Shown: in pieces, positions 33,805 to 43,265 of the stretch
How the letters are laid out: each line of letters begins with the position of its first letter
How positions within the stretch are numbered: the first letter of the stretch is position 1
Assembly: GCA_027064425.1 (NCBI GenBank)
Contig: JAMOPO010000003.1
Span: 1-64,000 of the forward strand
Length of the DNA stretch: 64,000 nt
Direction of reading: 5' to 3'
From: Methanobacteriota archaeon
GTDB taxonomy: Archaea; JAADCQ01; Methanopyri; Methanopyrales; Methanopyraceae
Notes under the pieces: generated by a model
The model's database searches: none
The model's input: only the letters and a program-made list of their open reading frames with translations
What the model was told of the DNA's origin: nothing
Position numbers and translations under genes: made by a program

Positions 33805-35058
33805 TCATCCCCGGAGGAGGTTGATTCGGGACTCACTCAGCTTCTCTCCGGAATCAGCATCCCGGACCTCCTTGACCACGTGAGCGGCGCACGAGGCTCA
33901 TATGTCGTAACAACGCATGATGACCTCGGCGTAGTCCTGATGCTCGCCCTCGATCGCCTTCTCTACCACCGGGAAGTTCCACGTGGACGCCGCGATGATG
34001 CGGTAGTCCTCGACGATCCCCTTCTCGTTGACCCTGGCGATGTGCACGTTCGTGCCTCGCGGCGCCTCGTGAACGCCCACGCCCGTGCCGGCCCTCGGCT
34101 CCCACTCCGCGAGCGTCTTACCGCTCGTGTTGAGCTCCTCCAGGATGTTCAGGCACCGGTCGATGGCCGCTAGCGTCTCCTGCGACCTCAGGATGTGAAT
34201 GTACAGGACGCCTCGCGGATCGACGCCGTCGAACACCACGTACCGGGACCGCGGCCCCACCTCGACCGGGACGCCGTCGTACAGCGGGATCTGGCCGTTG
34301 TGCTCGTACGCCTCCTCCTTGTGCTCCTCACCGTAGTACTCAATCGGCAGGACCTCGACTACACGGTCCAGGTCCAGCCGGTCCGGGTCACCGTACGTCG
34401 GGTGCGTGGCCAGGAACGGCTGGTCGTGTCGGCCGAACTCGTCCATGTCCAGGTCGTTCTCCTCCGCGAACCGCTCCACAACCTCCTTCATGAACTCGTG
34501 CTGCTCCTCCATCAGCTCCCGGGCCTCACGCAGCCGTCGGTAGAGCCGCTTCCGGGCGCTCTCCGAGATGTTCTCCGCCATGCCGCCGATCCGGATGTTC
34601 GGTGGGTGGATGCCCTCGCCGCCCACCACGTCCACCACGTACTGGCCGATCTTGCGGATCTGCTGGATCCGCTTGACCGCCTCCACCTTCTCCTTCTCGT
34701 CCTCCACGAAGTCATCCAGCACCAGCAGCTGGTGCAGCACGTGGGACTGGATCCGGTTACCCAGCGCGCAGAGCTCCCGGAGCAGCCGCCCGTCCCGCGG
34801 CGGCTCGATGCCCATGGCCCGCTCGAAGGCCTCGGCGGACGCGGTGCCGTGCGTGGCCTGGCAGATGCCGCAGATTCGCATCACCGCCACCTGCACGAAC
34901 TCCGCGGGCCGCCCCTTCGCCATCGCCTCGAAGCCACGGATCGCCGACGTGTTCAGGTAGAACGCGCGCTCCACGTACCCCTCGTCGTCCACGTACAGCA
35001 CGAGCTTAGCGTGTCCCTCGTGCCTCGTGGTGGGCTGTATCTCCGCACGCTCCGACAC
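33805..35058 (-). CDS. fruA: F420-reducing hydrogenase alpha subunit, selenoprotein (FruA)
   Basis: 417 residues if TGA 33898-33900 is read as selenocysteine (Sec387). Start GTG 35058 (MSERAEIQPTTRHEGHAK) has GGTGAG upstream. The N-terminal NiFe ligand motif is RICGICQATHG; the C-terminal one is D-I-U-A-S-C-A-A-H, the DPCxxCxxH motif with Sec replacing the first Cys. The frame continues 30 codons past the TGA to a second TGA at 33805, and a SECIS hairpin follows at once. It is the H2-splitting NiFe subunit of F420 hydrogenase. The residues after the final His would be removed by a maturation protease. Annotation that stops at 33898 loses the active-site ligands. Confidence 0.92.
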
Positions 35059-35096
35059 CTTCTCACCCCCTGTTCCCGGCCGGGCCGGTGGACGGA

Positions 35097-35112
35097 GATT
35101 AATGTAAAAGCG
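35097..35112. promoter_or_regulatory. Divergent promoter of fruAGB and the B12-radical SAM gene
   Basis: GATTAATGTAAAAGCG in the 114-base divergent gap reads as a TATA element on both strands. On the minus strand it would start transcription about 20 nt before the fruA GTG; on the plus strand about 40 nt before TTG 35173. Confidence 0.45.
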
Positions 35113-35172
35113 GCAAGGTTCGGTCCGAGCGTGAAAGGAGGCACCACTCAACCGCGACCGGGTGCTCCGGGC

Positions 35173-36729
35173 TTGACCGAGCGCGTCCTGGTCGTTGACG
35201 CGCTGGGGGCCGGTTCGGGGCGCAGGGTCCGGTCCCGAGACGTGATAGGCGTCGGACCCCGGCTCGTCGCGTCGGTACTGAGGGAGCACGGTTACGAGGT
35301 GGAGCTCGCGGAGTTCGAGCGGCTGAAGGAGGGTGGGGAGTACGACTGCGTAGGCGTCAGCGTGATGACCGGGGACGAGCGCGCCGCCCGCCGAGTCTTC
35401 GAGCGCCACCCGGACTCCTTCAAGTTCCTCGGCGGTCCCGGGGCCGCGGACCCCAACGCCCTCCTCAAAACCCGGGCCGACGCGGCGATCGTAGGTGAGT
35501 GCGAGCGCACCCTACCCGAGCTCCTCGAGCGTCGCGAGCCCGTGAGGGGCGCCTACTGGCGGCGGGGCGACGACGTCGAGTTCCCTGGACCGAGGCCCAT
35601 CGTTCGGCGGCCGGCCTCCCCCGACCCTAGGTTCATTCGGGCCTACCCCACCCGGTGGGCGGCGCGCGTGTACGTCGAGGTGGTGCGCGGCTGCAGCAAC
35701 TCGCACCGTACGACCCTCGAGCTGCCGGACGGGCGGAGGTGCGCCGACTGCGGCCGGTGCCGGGAGGGCGAGGGGGAAGAGCGGTGGGAGTGCCCGGAGG
35801 GAATCCCGCCCGGCTGCGGGTTCTGCTCCGTCCCCTCCCTGTTCGGCCCCTCCCGGTCCCGACCGCTGAGGGACATCGTCCGGGAGGTGCGCGGGCTCGT
35901 CAAGGAGGGCGTGAGGAGGATCGTCCTCAGCGCGTCGGACGTGCTGGACTACCGGCGGGGCGAGGAGCCCCTCACGGACCCCCGGCACCCTCCCCCGAAC
36001 CTCGACGCCCTGGAGCGGCTGCTTCGGCGCGTCTCCAAGCGGGCTGAGGTCGTGTTCGCGGAGAACGTGAAGGCATGCCTCGTGAACGAGGAGGTCGCGG
36101 AGCTCCTGGGCGAGTACTGCCGGGGCACCTCCGTGAGCGTGGGCGTGGAGACGGGGGACCCGGGACTCCTGCGGGCCGTCGGAAAGCCGTCCACGGTGAA
36201 GGAGGCCCTACGAGCCGTGAGGCTGCTCCGCCGGGCGGGCTTAAGGCCCCACGTCTACTTCGTGTACGGGCTCCCGGGCCAGACCCTGGCCTCGGCCCGG
36301 GCGACCGTCCGGGTGATGCGCCGCGCGGTCGAGCTCGGCGCGGAGAAGGTGACTGTGTACCGGTTCCGCCCGCTACCCGCCTCGGCCTTCGGCAACTTCC
36401 CGCCCGGGCCCAGCCCCCGCGAGAGCCGGGCGAGCAAGCTCATCGCGGACGCGGCGCGAGAGCTCAACACCCGGCTCAAGCGGCGGCTGGTTGGGGACGA
36501 AATCGAGGTCTTCGTGGCGGAGAGGGACCTGAAGAACCCGAAAAACGCCGTCGGCTGGCCGGTGCTCGGCGGGCCGAAGGTCCTGATCAAGGGTGGCTCG
36601 AAGCTGCTCGGCACGCGGTGCATGGTGCGCGTGGAGGGCGTTATCTCCGACAAGATGGTGGCGGGGAAGGTCAGGAAGGTGCTGGAAGAAGTGGACCTCG
36701 AGGCGCTGGAATCACGGGTACCTACGTAG
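35173..36729 (+). CDS. B12-binding radical SAM protein with TRAM-like tail and split Cys motif
   Basis: 518 residues from TTG 35173. The N-terminus resembles a cobalamin-binding Rossmann domain (VGVSVMTGDERAARR, FLGGPGAADPNALL), then a radical SAM domain with FVYGLPGQT and VGVETGDPG. The cluster motif is unusual: RGC at about residue 175 is separated from GCGFCSVP by about 40 residues that contain a CADCGRC cluster. A C-terminal segment (GTRCMVRVEGVISDKMVAGKV) looks TRAM-like. This pattern is reminiscent of MJ1487-type B12/radical SAM proteins of methanogens, probably methyltransferases or methylthiotransferases. Substrate unknown. Confidence 0.8.
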   Translation: MTERVLVVDALGAGSGRRVRSRDVIGVGPRLVASVLREHGYEVELAEFERLKEGGEYDCVGVSVMTGDERAARRVFERHPDSFKFLGGPGAADPNALLKTRADAAIVGECERTLPELLERREPVRGAYWRRGDDVEFPGPRPIVRRPASPDPRFIRAYPTRWAARVYVEVVRGCSNSHRTTLELPDGRRCADCGRCREGEGEERWECPEGIPPGCGFCSVPSLFGPSRSRPLRDIVREVRGLVKEGVRRIVLSASDVLDYRRGEEPLTDPRHPPPNLDALERLLRRVSKRAEVVFAENVKACLVNEEVAELLGEYCRGTSVSVGVETGDPGLLRAVGKPSTVKEALRAVRLLRRAGLRPHVYFVYGLPGQTLASARATVRVMRRAVELGAEKVTVYRFRPLPASAFGNFPPGPSPRESRASKLIADAARELNTRLKRRLVGDEIEVFVAERDLKNPKNAVGWPVLGGPKVLIKGGSKLLGTRCMVRVEGVISDKMVAGKVRKVLEEVDLEALESRVPT

Positions 36730-36837
36730 CGGGCTCGGGTACGTCGTGGACCAGCGAAGGAGCCACCACAGATGGCACGGACCCTTCCCGGGCCGACCCG
36801 GGCCGCCGCGCCAGCGACCCCGGCCACGCCACCTCAT

Positions 36838-36874
36838 GTTAGGGTCCCCTAACGCCCGGCGCGCAGGGAAAACG
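36838..36874. terminator. Hairpins between converging genes
   Basis: GTTAGG/CCTAAC around a 4-nt loop at 36839-36854, followed by AACG-TTAAG-CGTT at about 36871-36884. They lie in the 145-base gap between the tails of two converging genes, where 3'-end signals are expected. The remaining gap is GC-rich with no supported gene. Confidence 0.35.
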
Positions 36875-37927
36875 TTAAGCGTTTCGGTCCTCGCCCGGCC
36901 CGGGCCGTGGTGAGAATTCCTTTAGCCGACGTAAGGATGAGGAGTACTCCCCAGGCCGAGCCGCCCACTCCGCAACCCTCGACTCTCCACCGTACTCCGA
37001 CACCTCCCTGATCACCTCCTCGTAGCTCACCCACCTCGACCTCCTCCCGCACCGGGGGCAGACCAACCTCACCCTCTCTGGGTTCTCACCCTGGAGCGTG
37101 GCGGGGTTCCCGCACTCCGGACACCGGAGGTGACGCACGAATCGGAACACGGGACACCCCGAGCCGCGCCTGCAGCGCGTGCACAGGTGGTACTCCCGGG
37201 CGCAGGGAACGTCCGCCTCCAGGCACGCGGTTAGGTCGACGCGCAGGCCGAAGTCCGGCTCCACCACGGCCGCGTCAACGTCCAGCTCGCGCACGAACCA
37301 GGGGTCGTAGGCGATCAAGTGGACGGGCACCACGACCTTGGGCCTCACGATGGTGCAAAGTCGCTCCAACCCGGGCCGGTCCAGGTGGCCCGGCACCCCC
37401 GAACACTCGGCCACCAGCACGTCCACTCCGGGTAGATCTCGACTCAGGAACACGTCCGGGTCCACGTCACCCGTGAACAGGACCCGATACCCGGCCACTT
37501 CGACGACGTAGGCCACCGCGCCGGGGCAGTGCCCCGTCTCAATGGTCTCGACCACGGGGTCGCACTTTGACGCCGGGCGCGGGCGGTACCCGAACCTGCG
37601 CTCGATCCTCCCGGCCGCGGTCGGGTGGGCGTACGCCTGACCGTACTCGCCCCCGTGTTTCGCGTGGTCCGTGTGGTGGTGCGTGATCAGCGTGTGTTCG
37701 GGATCGGGCTCACCGAACCGGCGGAACAGGCCGGGGGCTGACTTCACCCACTCGGGCAGGTCGGCCCACCCGGGGACGCGCCGCTCGTACCCCTCCCGCC
37801 ACCCACCGGGATCGAAGAGGATCTCGGTCCCGGCGCCTTTCAGCCCCACCACGGCTCCGGGCGTGGCCCCGAACAGCCGGACCGGGGACCACACGATCAG
37901 CTCGAGCCTACCACCTCCTCCACGCAT
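36875..37927 (-). CDS. Metallo-beta-lactamase-fold hydrolase with C-terminal zinc ribbons
   Basis: About 350 residues from ATG 37927 ([15 protein letters not shown]), overlapping the rsmA 3' end by 31 bases. The metal motif is TLITHHHTDHAKHGG; further ligands lie at ETGHCPGAVAY, LFTGDVDPDVF and VVPVHLIAYD. From about residue 230 there are two Cys-rich parts, CAREYHLCTRCRRGSGCP and CPECGN...CPRCGRR, suggesting nucleic-acid or protein binding. It resembles MBL-fold nucleases or hydrolases of archaea but no specific family is assigned. It is downstream of rRNA and tRNA modification genes on the same strand. Confidence 0.75.
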   Translation of the reverse strand: MRGGGGRLELIVWSPVRLFGATPGAVVGLKGAGTEILFDPGGWREGYERRVPGWADLPEWVKSAPGLFRRFGEPDPEHTLITHHHTDHAKHGGEYGQAYAHPTAAGRIERRFGYRPRPASKCDPVVETIETGHCPGAVAYVVEVAGYRVLFTGDVDPDVFLSRDLPGVDVLVAECSGVPGHLDRPGLERLCTIVRPKVVVPVHLIAYDPWFVRELDVDAAVVEPDFGLRVDLTACLEADVPCAREYHLCTRCRRGSGCPVFRFVRHLRCPECGNPATLQGENPERVRLVCPRCGRRSRWVSYEEVIREVSEYGGESRVAEWAARPGEYSSSLRRLKEFSPRPGPGEDRNA

Positions 37928-38739
37928 TCCGCAACCCTCACAACTTCCTCTGGAGTCAGATGCATCGGGCGCTTGCCCAGCAGGTCCTCGGGCAGCTTCT
38001 CGAGGACCTCCTTCACGACCTCGTCGTCGCCTCCCCACTCGTGAGCCGACAGCTTCAGCGCGTTGCGGACGGTCTTCCGACGGTGCTGGAACAGCCCCCG
38101 GCAGACGGCCTCCAGCACCTCGAGGTTCACGTCCGGGAGCTCGGACTCGGGCCGGGGCTCGAGCTTGACGATCGCCGAGTTCACTCGGGGCGGGGGCACG
38201 AAGGCTCGCCGTGGGACGGTGCGCAGGATGTCCACGCGGGCGAGTAAGCGCACCATCACGGTGAGCCGGCCGTACTGCCTGGTCCCGGGTTCGGCCGTCA
38301 TCCGCTCGGCGAACTCGCGCTGATAGGTGAGCACGGCGAGCTCCACGTCGGACTTAAGGATCTCAAAGGTGGCCTCCGAGGAGATCTGGTACGGGAGGTT
38401 GGCGACCACCTTGTTCGCGTCCTCGGGCACGCCGTGATCTAGGAAGTCCGCGTGCACCACCTCCAGGTTCTCGGCACCTCCCAGCTCTTCCCTCAGTATC
38501 TCGACCATGCGCTCGTCCAGCTCCACCGCCACGACGCGACCAGCGCGCTCAACCAGGTACCGGGTCAGCAGACCGGGGCCGGGCCCGATCTCCAGGACGG
38601 TATCCTGCGGGCCGACCTCCGCGGCCTCCACCATGAACTCAAGCAGCCGGTCGTCCACCATGAAGTGTTGCCCGAGCCTCCGGTTAGGTCGGAGTCCGTA
38701 CCGCCGCCTCAGGTACTCGAGATACTCAGCGCTTCTCAA
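37897..38739 (-). CDS. rsmA: 16S rRNA dimethyladenosine transferase RsmA/KsgA
   Basis: About 280 residues from TTG 38739, giving [26 protein letters not shown]; an upstream ATG at 38799 would overlap CDAT8 much further. SAM motif [15 protein letters not shown], acidic loop VAVELDERM, catalytic NLPYQISS and the C-terminal [16 protein letters not shown] are intact. It dimethylates two adjacent adenosines near the 3' end of 16S rRNA. It overlaps the CDAT8 stop by about 14 bases, placing rRNA methylation and tRNA editing in one unit. Confidence 0.93.
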   Translation of the reverse strand: MRSAEYLEYLRRRYGLRPNRRLGQHFMVDDRLLEFMVEAAEVGPQDTVLEIGPGPGLLTRYLVERAGRVVAVELDERMVEILREELGGAENLEVVHADFLDHGVPEDANKVVANLPYQISSEATFEILKSDVELAVLTYQREFAERMTAEPGTRQYGRLTVMVRLLARVDILRTVPRRAFVPPPRVNSAIVKLEPRPESELPDVNLEVLEAVCRGLFQHRRKTVRNALKLSAHEWGGDDEVVKEVLEKLPEDLLGKRPMHLTPEEVVRVAECVEEVVGSS

Positions 38740-39565
38740 CGCCCACGGACACCCGGTCTCCCAGCACGTCCACGTGCACCACGGTTCGAGGCTCGTCAAG
38801 GTCCACCTCGTGGCCGGCGGAGGTCAGCACGTCCCCCAGGAACACCTCGGCGTCTCGGGAGGACGAGAAGAGGCCGGCGCGCGCGATCCTGGCCCGGACG
38901 GCGAACGGGTCCTCCACCCTGGGTTCGATCTCCTCCAGCACCCGCTTGGAGAGCTCCTCCCGGTCGTCGAATCGATCGCTGAGTAGGAAGTGTCGGACGT
39001 TGAAGGTGGGTAGCTCGCGCTCGATCACCCTCGCCGCCCGCTCCGAGTCGCCGTCCGTGATCATGACCTCGACTCGACCCGCCAGGTTCTCCGGGGCCGG
39101 GGCGATCTCGGCCTTGATCCCCTTCCCGGTGAGCAAGCAGTACACCCGGGCGGCCACGTCCTCCTCCGTTAAGTACGGGTTGCCACCGAAGGTTACCAGG
39201 ACGTCGAGCCGCTCGACCGGGTCGTAGTGCAGAGGCCGGCTCGGGTTGACCTCCACCACCTCGATGCCCTTCCGGGCGAGGTAGTAGGGACCTAGACCGC
39301 GGCCCCGACCGATGTACACGACGCCGGCGACGCCGGCTTTCGCGAGCTCCCTGGCGCAGTACAGGCAGGGCCTGATGGTCACGAAGACCACGCCGTCGGA
39401 CACGTCGTGGTTCCGGATGAGCTTCTTCTCCGCGTGCTCGCCGTCCGCCTCCTCGTAGGCCTTGACCTCCCCGTCCTTGATCAGGGCGGCCGTGACCGTC
39501 CTCGTGGGGATCTCTCGCAGCACCTTCTCAACGTCGATGGTCTCTCCCGCTAACGTTATCTTCAC
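38726..39565 (-). CDS. CDAT8: cytidine deaminase acting on tRNA base C8 (deaminase + THUMP)
   Basis: About 279 residues from GTG 39565 with GGAGGCGG upstream. The cytidine-deaminase zinc site is GEHAEKKL (H-A-E) and [10 protein letters not shown] (PCxxC) in the first 100 residues. The second half is a ferredoxin-like plus THUMP region ([21 protein letters not shown]...[11 protein letters not shown]), a tRNA-binding fold shared with ThiI. This architecture is that of CDAT8, described from Methanopyrus kandleri, which deaminates C8 to U8 in most tRNAs. The three tRNA genes in this window all have C8, so enzyme and substrates are both visible here. Confidence 0.93.
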   Translation of the reverse strand: MKITLAGETIDVEKVLREIPTRTVTAALIKDGEVKAYEEADGEHAEKKLIRNHDVSDGVVFVTIRPCLYCARELAKAGVAGVVYIGRGRGLGPYYLARKGIEVVEVNPSRPLHYDPVERLDVLVTFGGNPYLTEEDVAARVYCLLTGKGIKAEIAPAPENLAGRVEVMITDGDSERAARVIERELPTFNVRHFLLSDRFDDREELSKRVLEEIEPRVEDPFAVRARIARAGLFSSSRDAEVFLGDVLTSAGHEVDLDEPRTVVHVDVLGDRVSVGVEKR

Positions 39566-39593
39566 CGGGCCGCCTCCCCCGTCGGGGACTCCG

Positions 39594-39989
39594 ATGCCGA
39601 AAGAGGAGCTGGTCAAGGATCACATGACGCTTGGCGTCGCGCAGGTGCTGATGACCGACACCGTTCGGGAGGCGCTGCGAGAGATGATCGACCTGGGTGT
39701 CCACGGCGTCGCGGTGGTCTCGGACTCGGGTGAGCTGGTCGGCGTGCTCGAGGAGGAGGACCTGATGAAGCTGATCCTGGAGCACTGGGGCGAGTGGGAT
39801 CAGATCCTGGAGGTTCAAGTCGAGGAGGTCATGAACCCCGACCCGGCCGTCGTCGGTCCGGACGACCCGCTGGTTAAAGCGCTGGAGGTGATGCGAGAGC
39901 ACGAGACCACGCGGGCGTTCGTCATCAGCTGCGAGGGGCGTCCGGTGGGCGTCATCAGCCTCACGGACGTGCTGGCTGCGATCACTTGA
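39594..39989 (+). CDS. Two-CBS-domain protein
   Basis: 131 residues from ATG 39594, divergent from CDAT8 by 28 bases. The whole protein is a Bateman pair: [43 protein letters not shown] and VEEVMNPDP...[39 protein letters not shown]. Such pairs bind adenine nucleotides or SAM and regulate a partner. No catalytic domain is fused and no partner is obvious. It converges on the 432-aa gene with an 8-base overlap. Confidence 0.85.
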   Translation: MPKEELVKDHMTLGVAQVLMTDTVREALREMIDLGVHGVAVVSDSGELVGVLEEEDLMKLILEHWGEWDQILEVQVEEVMNPDPAVVGPDDPLVKALEVMREHETTRAFVISCEGRPVGVISLTDVLAAIT

Positions 39990-41280
39990 TGTGGATCTCC
40001 GGCAGCACCCTCCGGGCGGCCAGCTCCGCCACCTCCCGGTAGGACTGGACTGGTACCGGCCGCTCGGCCTCGGGCTTCGTGCGAGACTTGATGTTGGCAC
40101 ATTCCACCTCAAGCCGCTGAACCTCGTTGAGCTCCGCGCCCATATCCCTCGCGATGTCCTCGATCTCCTGAACCAGCTCCTGGGGCTCCTCGCCGTACAC
40201 CTCGATGACCTCCACTCCCGCGTCCTCCTCCACGCACTCGCGAACCCATCCCTCGCACTCCTCCTTGGTGACGAGCAGGATCAGGCTCTCCACGTCCAGC
40301 CGCTCGAGAGCCTCCAGCTGCGTCCAGAACAGGTAGTGCGAGCCGCTGTCATCCTTCCACAGCTTCCGCCTCGGGAGCTTCGCCCGGTACTTCAGGTACA
40401 GCAGGTGAGAGAAGTCGAACATCGGCAGGTCCAGCAGCGCGGACAGGTAGTACGAGTACAGGCTCCCGAGCACGTCGACGTGGGCCACGGCGATGTCGGA
40501 GCGCTCCCAGCCGCGCTGGGCGGTGATCCCGTCCAGTCCCCAGGCCATAACGCGCGGGAGGTACTTCCAGTTGACCCAGATCACGCTGACATCGCTCGGC
40601 ACCTCCTCTATCGTGTACACCTCGTCGGCGTCCAGGGGGACGTCGTTCAGCTGGGTGACCTTCCGCCCGACCCGGAGGTACGGCAGCACGATCGCCTCGG
40701 ACGACGTTCCCTCCCTGACCTCCGTTGGGTCCTCGGCGAGATTCCGCGCCGCGGTCACACTGGCGGTCTTGGCCAGCGCTAGGGAGACGAAAGCCCTCTT
40801 GAGCTCCGTCTTACCCAAAATGTACGAGATGCGAAGCGTCGAATACTCCAGCTCGAGCAGGGTGGCCGCGTCCACCTCGAAGATGGGGAGGACCGCGACC
40901 TCGGAGTGCCGGTTCTCGCTGGGAGAAACGGTGGGGGAGGACCGGGCGAGCCGCTCGCGGAACCGTCGCAGCGCCTCCATCAGCTTGCTTTCCAGCTCCT
41001 GATCCAGCTCCCAGTCCACGTGGATGCGGAGGATGGCGGGGCCCACGGCGCGCCTGGGTGAGATGCGAACGTTGGACGGGACGTCCAGGCGGACCTCAAT
41101 GTCTTCGGTCTCGGACGATACGAGGAGGACCTCGCCCTCCCAGATGACGCGGCAGCCCTTCGGGACTTCTATCTCCGCGGGAACGGGAGCCTCCAGCAGG
41201 CTAGATAGGCTGTTTACGAACTCGAGAACGTCTCCCTCCACCTTCTCCAACAGGCCCTGATCGACCTCTTCGGCAGCCAT
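39982..41280 (-). CDS. Uncharacterised protein, 432 aa
   Basis: An intact frame with typical codon use, no signal peptide and no transmembrane segment. The N-terminal third includes a beta-rich EIEVPKGCRVIWEGEVLLVSSETED part. The centre (VAVAHVDVLGSLYSYYLSALLDLPMFDFSHLLYLKYR) is aromatic. The C-terminal part (LILLVTKEECEGWVREC...QELVQEIEDIARDMGAELNEVQRL) resembles a Rossmann-like restriction-type or sensor fold but this is not secure. It ends tail to tail with the CBS gene. No function is assigned. Confidence 0.7.
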   Translation of the reverse strand: MAAEEVDQGLLEKVEGDVLEFVNSLSSLLEAPVPAEIEVPKGCRVIWEGEVLLVSSETEDIEVRLDVPSNVRISPRRAVGPAILRIHVDWELDQELESKLMEALRRFRERLARSSPTVSPSENRHSEVAVLPIFEVDAATLLELEYSTLRISYILGKTELKRAFVSLALAKTASVTAARNLAEDPTEVREGTSSEAIVLPYLRVGRKVTQLNDVPLDADEVYTIEEVPSDVSVIWVNWKYLPRVMAWGLDGITAQRGWERSDIAVAHVDVLGSLYSYYLSALLDLPMFDFSHLLYLKYRAKLPRRKLWKDDSGSHYLFWTQLEALERLDVESLILLVTKEECEGWVRECVEEDAGVEVIEVYGEEPQELVQEIEDIARDMGAELNEVQRLEVECANIKSRTKPEAERPVPVQSYREVAELAARRVLPEIHIK

Positions 41281-41300
41281 AAGGGCCCGCCCGGCCCTGC

Positions 41301-41882
41301 CTACCCCTTGATCAGTTTAACAACTTCCCCGACACGCCTTCCAGTGTTCCTGGCCGTCTCAATACCTTCCTCGTCCTGCTTGACGTCACCAGGCTCCAGC
41401 CCGACCCCCGCGCCCCCGAAGTGCGCCGTCGGATCAGCGTCGCCGACGACGATCATTGCGTGGATCATGAAGAAGTTCTGGATGTCCCGGAGCGTGTGTT
41501 CCTGACCACCGTTTCGGGCTCCACCGACGGCGATGGCCCCGCCCACCTTGTCCTTCAGCTCCCAGTTGATACGCAGCGGCCGGGTACGGTCCATCAGCGC
41601 CTTCAGCTGGGCGCTGACGCCGCCGTAGTAGACGGGGGACCCGATGATCATGCCGTCGCACTCGCGCATCAGCTCGTACACGTCCTGCATGTCGTCATTG
41701 ACGGCGCACTCACCGGTCTCCGTGCACTCGTCGCACGCCCGGCAGGGCGAGATGTCCAGGTCGCGCACGGAGAGGAACTCGGTCTCCTCACCAGACACCT
41801 CCTCGGCCGCCTCGAGCGCCACCTTGACCAGGTAGTCCGTGTTGCTCCCCTCACGCGGGCTGCCCGAGATGCCTAAAATCAC
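41301..41882 (-). CDS. Iron-sulfur flavoprotein (Isf family)
   Basis: 193 residues. Flavodoxin-like FMN site [16 protein letters not shown] at the N-terminus, [18 protein letters not shown] as the second FMN loop, and the compact cluster motif [13 protein letters not shown] (CX2CX2CX5C) typical of archaeal Isf. Isf proteins shuttle electrons from ferredoxin to small acceptors such as O2 or H2O2 in methanogens. It overlaps nothing but lies head-to-head with DTD2, whose start is 29 bases away. Confidence 0.9.
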   Translation of the reverse strand: MILGISGSPREGSNTDYLVKVALEAAEEVSGEETEFLSVRDLDISPCRACDECTETGECAVNDDMQDVYELMRECDGMIIGSPVYYGGVSAQLKALMDRTRPLRINWELKDKVGGAIAVGGARNGGQEHTLRDIQNFFMIHAMIVVGDADPTAHFGGAGVGLEPGDVKQDEEGIETARNTGRRVGEVVKLIKG

Positions 41883-41910
41883 CCTGATCCGCCCCCGCGG
41901 GGGGCTCGCG

Positions 41911-42756
41911 TTGAGGCGGGTTGTGGTCGTGTGGAACCCCGACGATCCGGCGTCTAAAAATATCGCGGAAAGCCTGCTGGCCGACGCTGAACGGACCGAC
42001 GTGGAAGAGGTTCACAGTTACACGATAGAGACCTGGGAGGTGGAGGGGGTACGGATCCACACTGTCCAGTCGCTGGGCGACTTGATCGAGGAGGACGAGT
42101 GTCGAGAGCTGGCCCGCAAGTTCGACGCGATCATCTTCGCCTCGCGGCACGAGAGCGAGTCCGGGAGGCCCTGCCTCACCGTGCACGTCCCGGGTAACCC
42201 GACCCCCGAGGCCAAGTTCGGCGGCAAGCCGCTGGAGGTCTGCACGGCCGACCCCGCCGGGATGAAGGCCGCGCTCCTCGAGCTCAAGCGCCTTCGGGAC
42301 AAGAAGGGTCTCGACTACGACGTGTGCTACGAGGCGACGCACCACGGGCCCGTGGACCCGGGCATCCCCTGCTTCTTCATCGAGATCGGGTCCGATGAGG
42401 AGCGGTGGACGGACCCGGACGCGGGCGAGATCTGCGCCCGAGCCATCCTCGCCGCGGTGGATCCACCGGACGTAACCCCAGTCATCGGATACGGGGGCGG
42501 CCACTACGCCCCCGCGCACACGGACGTGGCCCTGTCCGACGAGCGGATCGCCTACGGACACATCGTACCCGAGTACGCGGTCGACGGCGAGTACCTCCGC
42601 GACCAGTTCCGCGAGGTCCGCCGCAAGACCCCCAAGGCGAAGCGGGTCATCGTCGACCCCCGCGGCCTGGAGGGACGGTACCTCGAGATGATCGAGGACC
42701 TGGCACGGGACGAGGGGCTTCGCGTTCAGACGGTGGAGGAGGTGAAGCGTGGTTGA
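41911..42756 (+). CDS. dtdA: Archaeal D-aminoacyl-tRNA deacylase DTD2
   Basis: 281 residues from TTG 41911 ([23 protein letters not shown]); upstream in-frame starts would overlap the Isf gene. DTD2/GEK1 signatures: [32 protein letters not shown] and [16 protein letters not shown], the last rich in likely zinc ligands. It hydrolyses D-amino acids wrongly attached to tRNA. The following gene starts inside its stop codon (TTGA). Confidence 0.92.
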   Translation: MRRVVVVWNPDDPASKNIAESLLADAERTDVEEVHSYTIETWEVEGVRIHTVQSLGDLIEEDECRELARKFDAIIFASRHESESGRPCLTVHVPGNPTPEAKFGGKPLEVCTADPAGMKAALLELKRLRDKKGLDYDVCYEATHHGPVDPGIPCFFIEIGSDEERWTDPDAGEICARAILAAVDPPDVTPVIGYGGGHYAPAHTDVALSDERIAYGHIVPEYAVDGEYLRDQFREVRRKTPKAKRVIVDPRGLEGRYLEMIEDLARDEGLRVQTVEEVKRG

Positions 42757-43265
42757 CCGAACGGGTCCGGCGCGGGCATCGGTTGCGGGGTCGCCGGGGC
42801 CCGCTGCGGCGCATCGGGGCCATCGTCCGCGTGGCCAGCTACTCCCTAATCTTCACCGTGAGGGGGGCGAAGCCCGCGCCCCGGTTCGTTCTCCTGGACG
42901 GCGTTCGGTGCCCGAAGCTGTACGAAAGTCGGGAGCTGGACGTCGCGGTCTACGTCCTGGAGTTCCCCGAAATAGCCGAGCATGACGAGGTGAAGGAGCC
43001 CGAGCTGGGACGCGGTCGGCTGGAGGTGGATGAGCCCCGTGAGTGCCGGATCGAGTCCGTCGATCGGAACTACATCCGGGCCACCATCCCCTCGTACGTG
43101 CCCCGGCCCGGGGACGCGGGAGCGCCCATAACCCAGGACGGGTACGTGGTCGGCATGCTGGCCTCCTACTGGACCAACGACATGCTCGGGATGGGGCCCC
43201 GCATGGACGTAGCCCTCGAGCGCGTGGCGGATCACCTTCGCCGGACCCGGAGCTCAACCGCGTAG
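42753..43265 (+). CDS. Uncharacterised protein with a GDAG loop, 170 aa
   Basis: Starts at TTG 42753 within the DTD2 stop and is therefore coupled to it. The N-terminus is very basic ([19 protein letters not shown]). The C-terminal [23 protein letters not shown] resembles the GDSGGP catalytic loop and following strand of trypsin-like proteases, with Ala in place of the nucleophile Ser. A clear His-Asp pair was not identified, so this may be an inactive beta-barrel or a coincidental match. It converges on Taw2 with a 34-base overlap. Confidence 0.6.
   Translation: MTERVRRGHRLRGRRGPLRRIGAIVRVASYSLIFTVRGAKPAPRFVLLDGVRCPKLYESRELDVAVYVLEFPEIAEHDEVKEPELGRGRLEVDEPRECRIESVDRNYIRATIPSYVPRPGDAGAPITQDGYVVGMLASYWTNDMLGMGPRMDVALERVADHLRRTRSSTA

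Noticed and set aside
33898-33900. TGA as the true end of the hydrogenase large subunit
   Set aside because: The C-terminal NiFe ligand motif continues in frame beyond it and a SECIS hairpin follows the next stop.
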